Positions 53,701 to 61,274 of a stretch of 64,000 nucleotides of DNA are shown here, one piece after another (the stretch's first letter is position 1; every line of letters begins with the position of its first letter). The notes beneath the pieces are model-generated. The model saw only the letters and a program-made list of their open reading frames with translations. It was not told the origin of the DNA and did not search any database. The position numbers and the translations under genes were made by a program. This stretch comes from Paramacrobiotus metropolitanus (lineage: Eukaryota; Tardigrada; Eutardigrada; Parachela; Macrobiotidae): positions 3,038,001-3,102,000 of the forward strand of contig NW_026570222.1 in NCBI RefSeq assembly GCF_019649055.1. Reading direction: 5' to 3'.

Positions 53701-56577
53701 CGGGTAATGGAAAAATATTACGGAATTCTGCTAGCAATTGGCGAAGTTGTTGCCTTTCATCCTCCGACAGCTGCGGATTAATATTCAGCTTATCCAGAAA
53801 ATTATCATCAACAGCCACTGGAAAGCTGTGTTGATCAAGTTTTGAAACAGACGGCAGCCAGACATGTTCATCATCAAGATCGTCGTTAAAATTTAATTGA
53901 CCTTCAGACTGATGCAAAACATCTGGTTTAGAGAAATTAGAAACATCTGGGACGCTTAAATTATGAGAAACGACTAAATTTTCATGCGCTGGAGACCGAA
54001 TTAGGTCAAACTTGTTTTGATCTTCGTCGGAAATTTCGGTTATAACTGGCGGCGAGGTCACCCGTGCGGACATTAGTAATGGCGGCGTACTCGAGAAATA
54101 CTTATTAAATTTGACAGCAGGATATATGCGTGATGGCTGAGCTACATTAATGAGCAACAGGCGAGCAAAATCTATCACGAGCGGCGCATGCGACAAGACA
54201 TCCATACCAATTAGCAAGTCATATGCAAAGTTAGGCACAATTCCACATATTGCTTTCATATTCAACTTAGCCAGTCCAATAACAACAGCTGCAGCATTCT
54301 CAACACAAAATGTGTCACCCGTTACCACACGTAAACGGGGGGGATCCCACTCACAAACTGGCAAATCATTCTTTTCAACAAACTCTCGAGAAATCAACGA
54401 CAGTGCACTTCCAGTATCTAATATGGCTATAGCAGGTACAGAATTAACGTACACATTACATACAAGAGCACCAGAAACAAAAGATTGCATGCTGGGCGGG
54501 TCGACTTCTGCCACGTTTGCCCAACAAAACGCGACAGGTTTTAGTTTACCGAATTTCCCAAAACAGCCGTTTGCGCGCTGCCAGCCGCTTGGGGGTCGAC
54601 CATCTCGATCGGAAGAAAAAACTGTGCCCGCGTTGTTGTTTTGCCAGGACCGGTTAAAGCCAATGGCTGCACTGCCTGAACGACCGGCTGAAAATGCTGT
54701 GCAGTGTTGGGCGGTGGCTCAGAGCGATTGTAATGCTGACTAGGCATGCGGTAGTAACTCGAAGCTGAAGGGTGGGAGTGGCCACCTCCTGACCTACAGA
54801 ATCGAGCCATATGCCCTCGACGTCCACAGGTGAAACAGATGCGATTCGTGTCCTGACCGGAATTATAATTGGGTCGAAAGGATGAGCGCCAGTTACTTCG
54901 ATTGTTGTTCTGCTGATAGTCATTCCGTGCCCGAAAGTTGATATTGTTCCGCGATCTGTTCTGATCCTTAAGTTGCTTAATCTGATCTTCTATTGCCTGA
55001 ACCTTCGTAGTTGTTTCGGTCAGCTGCTGAGTGACTTGAGTGAAAACAGGTGAAGCCAATTCTGTATTGAGCGACAAAGGGTTCAATTGAGCTGCGAGAC
55101 TGAGAAACTGAGAGGAAGTGGGCTGTCCAAACCGTGCACTGTTTTGCATAGTCAGCTTATACTGTTGTTTGACAGCGACATCACGTAGGCGTTCAACGAA
55201 ATCAGCGACGGTTGCAGGGGGGTGTTGGTCACGAATGCCGGTTTGAATTCAATGGGAAGTGACTCAAAGAGACGAATCGTTTTTTCTCGTTCGGTAGCGG
55301 CCGGATTCACGGTTTCGACGTAATCCAAAATACGGTGGACATAGGTGCGCGGATCGGTAAAGGCCAACGTACGACAGCCTTCGTTCATAAGGTCAAGCTC
55401 GAAACGAGTTTTCCCAAAAGCGGCTAAAAAATGAGTTCGTAAATCTGTCCAGTCAACTCCTGCAGGTTCGGTAGTAAACCATCGGAGTGCGTTATTTCTC
55501 AAACAGAGCGCGAAGTGCTTGGTTCTGTCTGCCGGTGTGAAATTGTTAGCAACTGCCATTGTCTCAAACTGCGTCAAAAAGTCATGCGCATCTTCATACG
55601 ACAACCCGCCAAACTTCGGCAGATCACGCAGCTGAAGAGATGTTACACCAGCAACTGCAGCACCATTCTGATTATTCACAACCACAGCGCCGTTTTGATT
55701 GTTCAAAAAATTAAGCAAATTCTGATGAGCTGTCGCGTTATTCTGAAGGCTCTGCTGTAATGCGGCATTCTGCTGATTAGCGGCTGCGGTAGCGGTATTA
55801 AGAATGTTTTGCAAATCCTGGGGAGTTAAAGCCATGACATCGACTTGCTGTTGATTATCAACCATAAGCGGTCTAACAGAAAGCTGTTTTCGCAACTGGG
55901 AATTAGCGTGCTGTACTTTAGCTGCGTTACGAGTTTCCAGGTTGAAAAAGAATTCGGTAGATTTTAAATTACGACTTAGTAATTGTCAATTGAAAGGAAA
56001 TTGGATGGGTCAATTAGTGACTTACCTGTTGGACAGGCAGGGCGGTGGTGGGGTAGCGGTGGACAAAGGTCACTCCGAACGCGTCGATTTGAGAAGTTGA
56101 AAAATTTCGATTCTCGGTATGCGACTCCAAGTATAACGGGCAACGGAAACTGGCTCATACGGAAATATTGTTCACCCAATCGACCGAAGAAATACAGCAC
56201 CAGCAGAACTATATATACTAAACCACTCGTACAGGAACAGGAAACACGAAAGGCGGTACAACCCAGATCATACTCGTACAGCACCAATACCAGAGGAGGA
56301 AATCCCCCGTTACACACTCAAATGCCGTATACCATACCTTATTCGAGGTTCCTCTGGAAAATGCAAAATCTTCGCTTTTGCCCAGCTGTGGAAACCGATG
56401 TGTGAGATCTTGCTTTTTCTGTCCCCAAACAAACTTGCCATGACTCTTTTCCACGGTGCCAAAGGGCGTGAGAACACCGGACCTCAGACTATCCGCTCTG
56501 CCATGCGGGGGCCAACTTGGACTGTCCATACTTCCATTACCACTATCCCAGCTGTTTGACTCAGAAAGAGGATTCAT
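44781..56577 (-). CDS. Ythdf: YTHDF-type m6A reader, interrupted by a retrotransposon in intron 1
   Basis: Four exons in consistent phase: 56577-56338, 46308-45855, 45786-45304 and 45004-44781, giving about 466 residues. The low-complexity front carries PPPPKSWASIVSGPKSG. The YTH domain begins near NFKNARFFLARGHTEDDLLY and includes NAWSTTDAGNQRLDAVF, GPVYLFFAFSGSDQICGMAE, WKAQFRVKWIFLKDVP and NNKRSVVSARDCSEVPSQDA, parallel to human YTHDF1-3. Cytoplasmic YTHDF proteins bind m6A-modified mRNA and promote decay or condensate entry. The first cage Trp (NAW) and the Trp of RWK are present, but the Trp expected in VWSQDKW-type sequence is Ser here, with a Trp two residues later. Intron 1 is 10 kb because of the element at 46704-56314; without it the intron would be about 420 bases. 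Start chosen at 56577, just after a possible acceptor (TTTGTAG). Confidence 0.9.
46704..46886 (-). repeat. 3' LTR of the retrotransposon
   Basis: On the minus strand the LTR starts TGTAACGGGG and ends CCCGTTATA, so its ends form an imperfect inverted repeat (TGTAACGGG / TATAACGGG). It matches the copy at 56132-56314 with an offset of 9,428. At 183 bp it is short for this class. I see no AATAAA in it. Confidence 0.95.
46887..46896 (-). promoter_or_regulatory. Polypurine tract
   Basis: The minus-strand sequence AAGAGGGGAG sits directly against the first base of the 3' LTR. This is the position and composition expected of the RNase H-resistant plus-strand primer. Confidence 0.85.
47071..47835 (-). 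CDS. Retrotransposon ORF4, putative RFX-like DNA-binding accessory protein
   Basis: A 254-residue ORF with an ATG at 47835 lies between env and the 3' LTR, where complex retroviruses keep accessory genes. Residues 15-90 resemble an RFX winged helix: WLRANCQ near 16, an Ile/Leu/Tyr-rich helix (AKILVEYLYRISP), then RRIGFAIRRAFP (54-65) and GSRHYLGLQ (81-89). These parallel RFX FGKLIRxxFP and GxSxYHYxGL. Residues 90-120 are Pro/Glu-rich and the C terminus is strongly acidic (EEEDVDDLTDESDDSD), like a transcriptional activation tail. I do not recognise the protein as a known retroelement product. The RFX resemblance is by eye and needs a profile search. It would be expressed from a spliced or internal transcript, since it is far downstream of pol. 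Confidence 0.55.
   Translation of the reverse strand: MPRAQHARVQNQLVAWLRANCQTITFERSNRHRYINAKILVEYLYRISPIVTERRIGFAIRRAFPATHGKLDKLTRPSSNGSRHYLGLQMIPTSERTPSPEIPAPEPEVPMIPTPPTPPDVTAQEHKATPTFTLMRYTMDSIAIGREDLVDPTLPRRFPELATEVFKAKARELAALRNPPPCPIPTSKYDKWGRPIQHNRVTTTTRRARRDTAEEPVIYGFPLHEILGDPWPMEEEDVDDLTDESDDSDYHPNA
47836..49093 (-). other. Non-coding segment inside the retrotransposon, between env and ORF4
   Basis: This is 1.26 kb without a persuasive ORF on the element's strand. It may hold a splice acceptor or promoter for ORF4, or the remnant of a further gene. A plus-strand ORF at 48766-49086 has no recognisable feature. Confidence 0.4.
49094..50827 (-). CDS. env: Retrotransposon env-like membrane glycoprotein
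   Basis: The ORF is 577 residues, with an ATG at 50827 located 33 bases after the pol stop. It opens with a hydrophobic signal peptide (LLLLVYVFVVHYVLPSLPL) and CDCRSP. It has many Cys and several Asn-x-Ser/Thr sites in the ectodomain, a single predicted transmembrane segment near residues 494-516 (IFLWILATLSVCVMVFIAV), and a 60-residue cytoplasmic tail with a Tyr-containing IQLYPLL motif. This is the architecture of a class I-like or captured viral envelope protein in an errantivirus-type element. I could not assign it to a known Env family and saw no clear furin site. It is probably translated from a spliced subgenomic RNA. The frame is open throughout. Confidence 0.8.
   Translation of the reverse strand: MNLLLLVYVFVVHYVLPSLPLTATLCDCRSPVVHGTVSLTRFSTCNLPPLKATGTTVAYQLYQDATKRIVEGYSCRAWDEGVQVDTFWTGSTDTTPYRETIILQPSTCWQMTKTMSCFGSTMVKEGNAWQFSAKPEPKWAYLRTVKTKITNCFLESVKLHVYNSTVLGPLGKLSDNVNAGEAIFHDSTFVWEKPSDKSACEFTNVYNGTARLSHFFDEKNNSNYRLADAERQIDFVISKQKVDQCSLSLHPVQSEPHLFANFTIAKSNKVVSAVRETEESIAVFLSAHFQHYEDRNTARLNRLSQDLQQTDCLADQQKILLLNLLSSYSPVLAAKAINFTKCMHLVMYGKNALLSRCKVITASVSAKHTECGVHPTVELNGQSFYIGHDGISLSSVAACRYPPAAANINEQFHYFNGTDWAPWSSVINAREHHDNAIFRAETDNSESLFEQILDTSSQQILNNMQFFNDVNGGTLMQSVGQYAQETVSTNSFFGYLRQIFLWILATLSVCVMVFIAVRFKILEKIILYMRQYNVRHLATQPEHEHPTAPTETTIQLYPLLNADKATETQMSEKNQLQ
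50861..54514 (-). CDS. pol: Retrotransposon Pol polyprotein
   Basis: The 1,217-codon stretch has no ATG near its front; the frame begins upstream in overlap with gag. Domains in order: aspartic protease (AILDTGSALSLI, near residue 33); reverse transcriptase (RMVVDSRPLNAV near 344, FDRMAFGLCNAPATF near 417, catalytic WVDDFFVYSKD near 450); RNase H (LHTDASHAGVGAVL); integrase with H-H-C-C zinc finger (HVGIARTY..CPSCQHR), catalytic Asp in HIDFCGPF, Asp in LTDRGTHFTS and Glu in CDGQAERSF; and a GPF-type C-terminal module (SQWLGPFKILE). RNase H before integrase is the Ty3/gypsy order. No chromodomain is visible; the C terminus is Ser/Asp- then Arg-rich. The catalytic residues I could check are all present, so the enzyme may be active. 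Confidence 0.95.
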   Translation of the reverse strand: MAEVDPPSMQSFVSGALVCNVYVNSVPAIAILDTGSALSLISREFVEKNDLPVCEWDPPRLRVVTGDTFCVENAAAVVIGLAKLNMKAICGIVPNFAYDLLIGMDVLSHAPLVIDFARLLLINVAQPSRIYPAVKFNKYFSSTPPLLMSARVTSPPVITEISDEDQNKFDLIRSPAHENLVVSHNLSVPDVSNFSKPDVLHQSEGQLNFNDDLDDEHVWLPSVSKLDQHSFPVAVDDNFLDKLNINPQLSEDERQQLRQLLAEFRNIFPLPGQELGYCPLLTHKIDTGNASPVKMPMRRFSKWQAEEIHRQVENLLKLGVISPCESDWATNVHLILKKCGDSRMVVDSRPLNAVTVKDNYPMGSIDNMLDSLNGASIFSSLDCFSGYYNIPIAVEDRHKTAFIVPPAPGFPGGLFQFDRMAFGLCNAPATFCRLVDKLLGHLKLQFLLIWVDDFFVYSKDFLQHLRHLRIVFEILLNAGLKLKPEKCFFGQFSVTFLGHQVSAAGISVDPSKIAAVQNFPIPTSIKKLRAWLGFTNYFRRFIPNYSDIAAPLTLLTKKDTPFIWTVKQQTAFEILKDRLLHAPILVHFDPEQPVQLHTDASHAGVGAVLIQEKDGTEHAVAYASKTLNAAQRKYPATELELYAVVFAVNKFKFYLSHEKPFKIFTDHSAIKSLLKVKNPPDRLFRWMLQLAPYKYEIIYRPGKLNVLADALSRYPIADQCEPVFNVFAQPLLIKPTLNIAEMQRNDAFCINVRKIISDPQHKQHKSRILYYVVINDILHRKVIRDGNRHLLLVLPKQLINDVLFEAHDSVTSGHVGIARTYARLQERYYFPGAIEAVTKYVRSCPSCQHRNHPNCKPPGFLQPLQIVGPFHRLHIDFCGPFTLSKRRNKYILLAICPFTKYVITKATRHADAITAAEFVVENVILVHGMVKEILTDRGTHFTSAVLNEVLKHLKIKHLLTSAYHPQCDGQAERSFRTLVNIMSHFVNSQQSNWDRILPFAVFVMNTAQSETTGFSAFQLVYGRQPQLPLDLITAQPQNDAAIDQAEYAAAVQNWMNEAREIALVKVNQLYDQQAPRFNENRSPAHEFQKGDLVLEWRPVSAESLTTKLLSQWLGPFKILEKTSAVNYKIALPDDSDDPRIVHVERLKPFYLRENDAADQRFSRSDSPEQSSSSSSTSDSDLDYEPVKPVAAAADVRQSKRLRRVPDRYLASLPALLK
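54541..55865 (-). CDS. gag: Retrotransposon Gag, with one-base frame break
   Basis: The first ATG is at 55865 (MVDNQQQVDV). The front is Gln/Asn-rich, followed by a capsid-like region with a Ty3/gypsy gag look (DLPKFGGLSYEDAHDFLTQF, FALCLRNNALRWF, RTHFLAAFG). The frame then breaks by one base at a run of six C (plus-strand G at 55217-55222). Beyond it the other frame continues through a Gln/Arg/Asn-rich stretch to a CCHC zinc knuckle (CFTCGRRGHMARFC), which is the nucleocapsid, ending at 54541. The break sits between capsid and nucleocapsid. C6 is not a canonical slippery heptamer in this frame, so a deletion or sequencing error is likelier than recoding. Confidence 0.85.
54553..54559 (-). 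promoter_or_regulatory. -1 ribosomal frameshift heptamer between gag and pol
   Basis: The minus-strand heptamer is G GGA AAT, read GGA-AAT in the gag frame. It fits the X XXY YYZ rule exactly and lies 10 bases before the gag stop (TAA at 54543-54541). Slipping by -1 enters the pol frame, which has no ATG of its own. A downstream stem or pseudoknot was not modelled. Confidence 0.75.
55866..56131 (-). other. Retrotransposon 5' leader
   Basis: This segment lies between the 5' LTR and the gag ATG. It should contain the primer binding site, packaging signal and env/ORF4 splice donor. An in-frame stop upstream of 55865 argues against an earlier gag start. Confidence 0.6.
56106..56129 (-). promoter_or_regulatory. 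Candidate tRNA primer binding site
   Basis: Two bases inside the 5' LTR the minus strand reads TGGAGTCGCATACCG. Its complement, on the plus strand, reads like the 3' part of a tRNA: a T-loop-like TTCGATTCTCGG, then seven to eight acceptor-like bases, then CCA at 56127-56129. I could not match it to a specific tRNA from memory, and the acceptor spacing is one base off. Confidence 0.5.
56132..56314 (-). repeat. 5' LTR of the retrotransposon
   Basis: This is the direct repeat of 46704-46886 and reads identically. On the minus strand it carries a TATA-like GTATATATAG at about 56209-56218, 90-100 bases from its 5' end, as expected for a U3 promoter. With no AATAAA seen, polyadenylation may use a non-canonical signal. 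Confidence 0.95.
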
Positions 56578-57773
56578 TTCTACAAATGTTGTCAACAACA
56601 CGAAAAACATTAATCGAACCGTACAGCCTCTGCAGTCGCCGTCTCAGTATGTACAATATTACAGAACCACATGGGACGTACCGGAAAACGACACTAGCGA
56701 GTTATCAAATGGCAATCTTCTCAAATAAATAAGAAGATATCCAGCAACAGAAATACAGGAAAAATTAAGAATCGCAATATTCAAGCGTAAACAGAACAAA
56801 TGTCGCTTTAGGTACCGCTTTAGGTATAAGCATTAATATAGTGTTGCGTCGATTTTTGGTGGGAGCAGCTTTCCTCTTTTTCGACTAGCGAACACAGCAC
56901 AAGCCCACAAAGTGACTGAAATGAGGTGCAGATCGCTCTTTCGTGGCTAAAGTTTGAAGTTATGCAAGTGTTGAGTGGAATATAAAAAGATTCTGAAAAA
57001 ATCGATAGGAGTAAAGTTGTAAGAAATACGCGAACGCGGAATGCAAGTGCGGCTGCTCCGCTGGAGCGCACGCAGCATAGGCCTGTCTTGTTGTGATCAA
57101 TACGGGTCACCGTAATAAATATGCCTGGAAACGGCTGTGTCCGCCCTCGTTTACCAACTGTCTGTAGAATTGAAAAACCAGAATTTAACAATCTTAGCAT
57201 GCTCCGTGCGGCTGCAGGTAACAGCTATTAAGCATCTTGAAAAAAAATGATCCCACGAGATTATAATGCTAATACTGCTCGCAGTTTCAAACGAAATAAA
57301 ATTCTGAAGAAAACAGCACATAGCCTGTACAGTGCTACTATTGTACATGCAGCAGGCAGTGTACAGTAGCTAGGCTTAACACTCTTGCTTTCTACATAGT
57401 TTTCCGGCAATGCGGCGTCCTGTGGTGTTGCACGCTAGTCAAGCAAGACTATTTTGAGAAATCTGAATGGATATTTATTTTTTACTTATACTTTCTTTTA
57501 CATTTCTGACTTGTTTTCTCATCGGAATTTATTAGTAGCCATTCTTTTATTTTTGCTTTCTTACTGGTATTGGTTACCTAAATATCAACCTCAACGTGAT
57601 CCGTTCGTTCCCTGTAACACTCACTCAGTCCCAGAGTGTACTTATGGTTAGTGCTCAATTACTCATGTATACTAGTACTAATGGAACGCTGCACGAGCAA
57701 TGAACAAGCGAATGCTTCCCAATTTCGCGAAATTTTCGCTTTACCATTCATTTGCCGTACGGCAGTTTGAGAG
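56578..57773. promoter_or_regulatory. Divergent intergenic region, YTHDF / SDR gene 1
   Basis: The two genes start in opposite directions from this 1.2-kb segment. It should contain their promoters and possibly a YTHDF 5' UTR exon, since an acceptor-like TTTGTAG lies next to the YTHDF ATG. No coding exon was recognised. Confidence 0.35.
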
Positions 57774-60524
57774 ATGACTAATTATTATTCTGAAATGCCC
57801 GTCCATATCGCATACTCTGATTATGATTTTCATAATTCACGATTTAAATCCATGACTATGTTTTTTCAGTCGCGCTTGAAATTTTTTTCCCTTTCGAAAT
57901 CTGCCATGAATAGTGTTTTTCAGTTCGCGTACTGTATTATGAGCGTGTTGTATTACTGCGCAGAAGGTTTCATTACACTGTTCATACCGAAATCTTTTCG
58001 GACAACGAAAAGCATCTATGGCGAAATTGCTCTGATTACGGGAGCGGGAAGCGGCATCGGGCGCCTGATTGCCGTTCGCTTAGCGAAACTGGGTGCGAAA
58101 ATTGTCCTGTGGGATGTTAATACCGCTGGCCTGGAACAAACGAAAGCCATGATCGAAAAGGACGGCGGAGAAGCGACAATGTACTTCTGCGACGTCACAG
58201 ATCGTTTCAGGTGTACGAAACGGCTGAACGGGTTCGTCAGGAAGTCGGGGATGTTTCCTTGTTGGTCAACAATGCGGGAATTGTTAACGGACGATGGTTC
58301 ATGGATATTCCCGATGAGAAAATCGAGAAAGTCATGGAAGTTAATGTGATTGCTCATTTTTGGGTATGTGTAGCTAATACTTGAAGTCTTGAGAACTATA
58401 ATTTCGGAATTTTCCATTATTATCTGCCAAGGGAAGTGTACAGCTGATACGGAGTGCGAATAATTCTTAAAACACATTCTTGAAATAATTATGATAATTC
58501 TCAAATTTGCTTAGTTATTTCATTCATTTTTTTTAAAAACTGCTGTTTTTCATCAGTACAAAGAAATGCTTTGCAGAGCAGCAAAGCTGCAAATATGCAA
58601 AGACTTTGGGAAATAATGTGATTACAGGCTGCTTTGTAGTTTTATCTGCATAACTACTGTCTTGTTCGAAATTTTTTTAACTCTTGTACGTGCATTTTAC
58701 AGCTTGTAGTTTGGGTCTATGACGATTTTTTTTAAAATCAGCGATATTTAGTGCATGATCCACTTTTTGTAGTTCGTCAGCTGTTTCACTTTTTGGACTT
58801 TGATCGAGCGTTGTTAAAACAGTACAAGTCGGTTCTAGTTGAGTTTACATAATTTATTTTTTGAGTTTGTGTTGTGATACTCTCGATAAGATCTAAGAAG
58901 TTTGTGTGTAGCAGCGCTTTTTAAATACAGATGCTTTTTCTGTTCAGAATTCGCTTGTACAAGGTAAGCGCGTCGGGTTGTATGAAATTAAAAACTACAC
59001 AATGCGCAGTTACACGTAATCCAAAACTCTGGAAATACTGCAGAAATTAATATTGCTTCTTCGCTGTTGCTGCCCCGTCGTTATTAAATTTGCCGGTCTT
59101 GCTGATTAAAATAAGTTTTCTTTAAGATTTAAAAGCTGTACGCGGAAAGAGTCTTTTCTGAAAAATTGGCAGCAAGGCAATGGAAAAATTTCGCTTTTGA
59201 CTATGTTTAAGCATTTTATCGTTGAGTTAGTGGAAACAGCCTCTGCAGTGGTGCCAGCGATTCACGTGGTTATGCTCGATTTCTCATTGATATGATCATT
59301 TTCTAGTCGCTTCGTTTTGTAATCTTTCACTTTTGATTTCCAACAAAGATCGGCGCGTGTTGGCGAATTTTCATATTATTCAAACAACTACGCTATTGTT
59401 ACCATATTTTTGAAATGATGATAGAAATGTGCTACTTTTCTTTAATAAATGCCCAGTTTTGGAATTTGTACTTTGGAAGGATGAATGTTGATTAGTGACC
59501 GCTGTGCTGTGTACGTTTGTGATGTTTCCGGTATAAACTCCTGAACTTTATAATTTGATTTACAGACTTTGAAGGCATTCCTGCCTCATATGATGACATT
59601 GAATCATGGACATGTAGTAACAATTTCCAGCATTGCCGGTCGAAATCCCACTGCCCGCCTTGTTGATTATTGTGCCAGTAAACATGGGGCATTGGGTTTA
59701 CATGAGGTAATTACGTTGTACTGCCTAAAATGTCATATGTTGTAGCCTCCGTTACGCCGTACAAAAGATAGGAATTATAATTTACGCACTCTCCGTTTTG
59801 ATCCTCACTCGGTTTCATGATTGCGTTCGTGATTGAAATTTTTCCTTTTTGTTTGCAGTCAGTGGCTTTGGAACTGCGCGCTTTGGGCAAGGATGGCATT
59901 CAGATGACCAATATTTGTCCGTTCTTTATTAATACTGGAATGTTCGAAGGGGCTAAAGCCAGGTATGTGGAAAGAACGTGGTATTTGTATAATGGGAAAT
60001 TTGTTTTAATAGCGGCTTGTAAAAAATGGTATTACTGATTAGATAATTCTTACTGTCCACGGACCAAGATGGACCGGTTTCCTGTTTTCAAGTTCTTCGT
60101 TTTCTCTTCTATTCTCCATTTTTTTTAGGCTGCCATTTTTGTTACCGTTAACGGAGCCCGATTATGTCGCTGAGCGAGTGGTTAGAGCTATTCTGCTTAA
60201 CCAACACCAGGTGTACATTCCCCGAAGCTTATATTTCCTCATGCCCTTACGAGCGTAAGTGATCAACACTTGATCCGTTCACTTGATCCCAGTTTTCCAC
60301 ATTATGATATTTTACTTTAAAACTATCGTAGAGAATTGTAGTCCTAACACAGATAGGCATCTAATTTTTTTATGTTCTGCAGGCTGCTCCCACGTAAAGC
60401 GATCATAGCTATCGAAGACTTTTTGGGAGTTCAGGATTTCATGGCATCTTTTGTTGGGCGCGAAAGAAGGAAAGTTACTCAAGACTGGTCGCGGGATCGG
60501 GCATCTGCTGGAACGCCATCGTGA
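57774..60524 (+). CDS. SDR16C-type short-chain dehydrogenase, gene 1
   Basis: Five exons: 57774-58363, 59566-59706, 59859-59962, 60129-60254 and 60383-60524. The Rossmann motif is TGAGSGIG, followed by NNAGIVNG, the catalytic Ser in TISSIAG and the catalytic YCASK. This is the classical SDR layout of retinol dehydrogenase 10 / SDR16C5 / 17-beta-HSD11 relatives, and the C-terminal [14 protein letters not shown] resembles theirs. A hydrophobic N-terminal segment ([24 protein letters not shown]) suggests ER or lipid-droplet anchoring. NAD(P)-dependent oxidation of retinoid, steroid or fatty alcohol substrates is inferred. The frame breaks by one base at 58205-58207 (T run) between DVTDRF and VYETAERV. 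The real start may be the Met at 57906 just before the hydrophobic segment. Confidence 0.85.
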
Positions 60525-61274
60525 ATCAGTTATAGCCATGTTTCTCATTGGCGTAGCGTTTTGTGCCTGTACAGTGACTGCGGTTGTTCCTGGATCACAA
60601 CGTTGCCTTGCCAAGAACTTGTTCAGTTTATGTTTTATTAGCAGACAGGTTATTATGTGTTATGTCTTACTCATGGACCAAATTGTGATCTGCTGTGTTA
60701 ATCCGGTTTCGGTTTTTCGTTGTATAATGAACATTTTATTAAAACTCTTGATGGATTCCAGAACACCTTTTCCAAGGTTACGATTAAGATTTAAACATTA
60801 ACGTTTTGCTTCGAAAGACGAACACATTCAGCATGTTGCGAAATGTATGGAGATACACCGGGCGACATGTCCATCCCGGAATGAAATTTAATACGCAGAG
60901 GTCGTTGTTGTTCCTATTAGAATCCTTCCGGATCGGAAGCTATAAAACCATTAGATGATGATCAATCTGTTGATCCGTTTCAATCGGTCACGTACGTTGT
61001 ACACAGGAGAAACCGAGCGTATTAATTCCCTTGCACAACTACGTTGGATATTAAACTCGCAGGAAAGGAGCGGCAAGGGATTTTCCAATCCTTTTTATCT
61101 CACATTCGTGACAAATGAAATAAACCTCGAAACGAAGAAACCAAAAATTTTCGATGCTAATAATCTTTTGCACGTGTGTTTTTCAAATACTGAGCGTACT
61201 GATTTACAGCTGCTTAAAAGTAAAACCGGTGTTCCTCACCGCAACTTTCATTTCGGCATTGTCAGGTTATCAAA
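60525..61274. other. Intergenic region between the two SDR genes
   Basis: This holds the 3' UTR of SDR gene 1 and the promoter of SDR gene 2. A 117-codon ORF starts at 60955 but has no domain, and its end overlaps the next gene's start in another frame. Confidence 0.35.

Larger units (their letters stand above)
46704..56314 (-). mobile_element. Complete env-bearing Ty3/gypsy-type LTR retrotransposon
   Basis: This 9,611-bp element on the minus strand is bounded by two 183-bp direct repeats and by CACT at 46700-46703 and 56315-56318, a 4-bp target duplication as made by Ty3/gypsy integrases. The order from the 5' LTR is leader with candidate primer binding site, gag, pol (protease, RT, RNase H, integrase), env, 1.26 kb without a recognised gene, a fourth ORF, polypurine tract, 3' LTR. 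That pol domain order defines the Ty3/gypsy (Metaviridae) lineage; the env gene gives it an endogenous-retrovirus-like plan. The LTRs look identical and pol, env and ORF4 are open, so the insertion is recent. The only break seen is one base in gag. It lies in YTHDF intron 1, sense to that gene. Confidence 0.95.

Noticed and set aside
56456..56728. Plus-strand ORF starting PKGVRTPDLRLSA, reminiscent of spurious proteins translated from tRNA genes
   Set aside because: It overlaps YTHDF exon 1 on the other strand, and no cloverleaf could be drawn.
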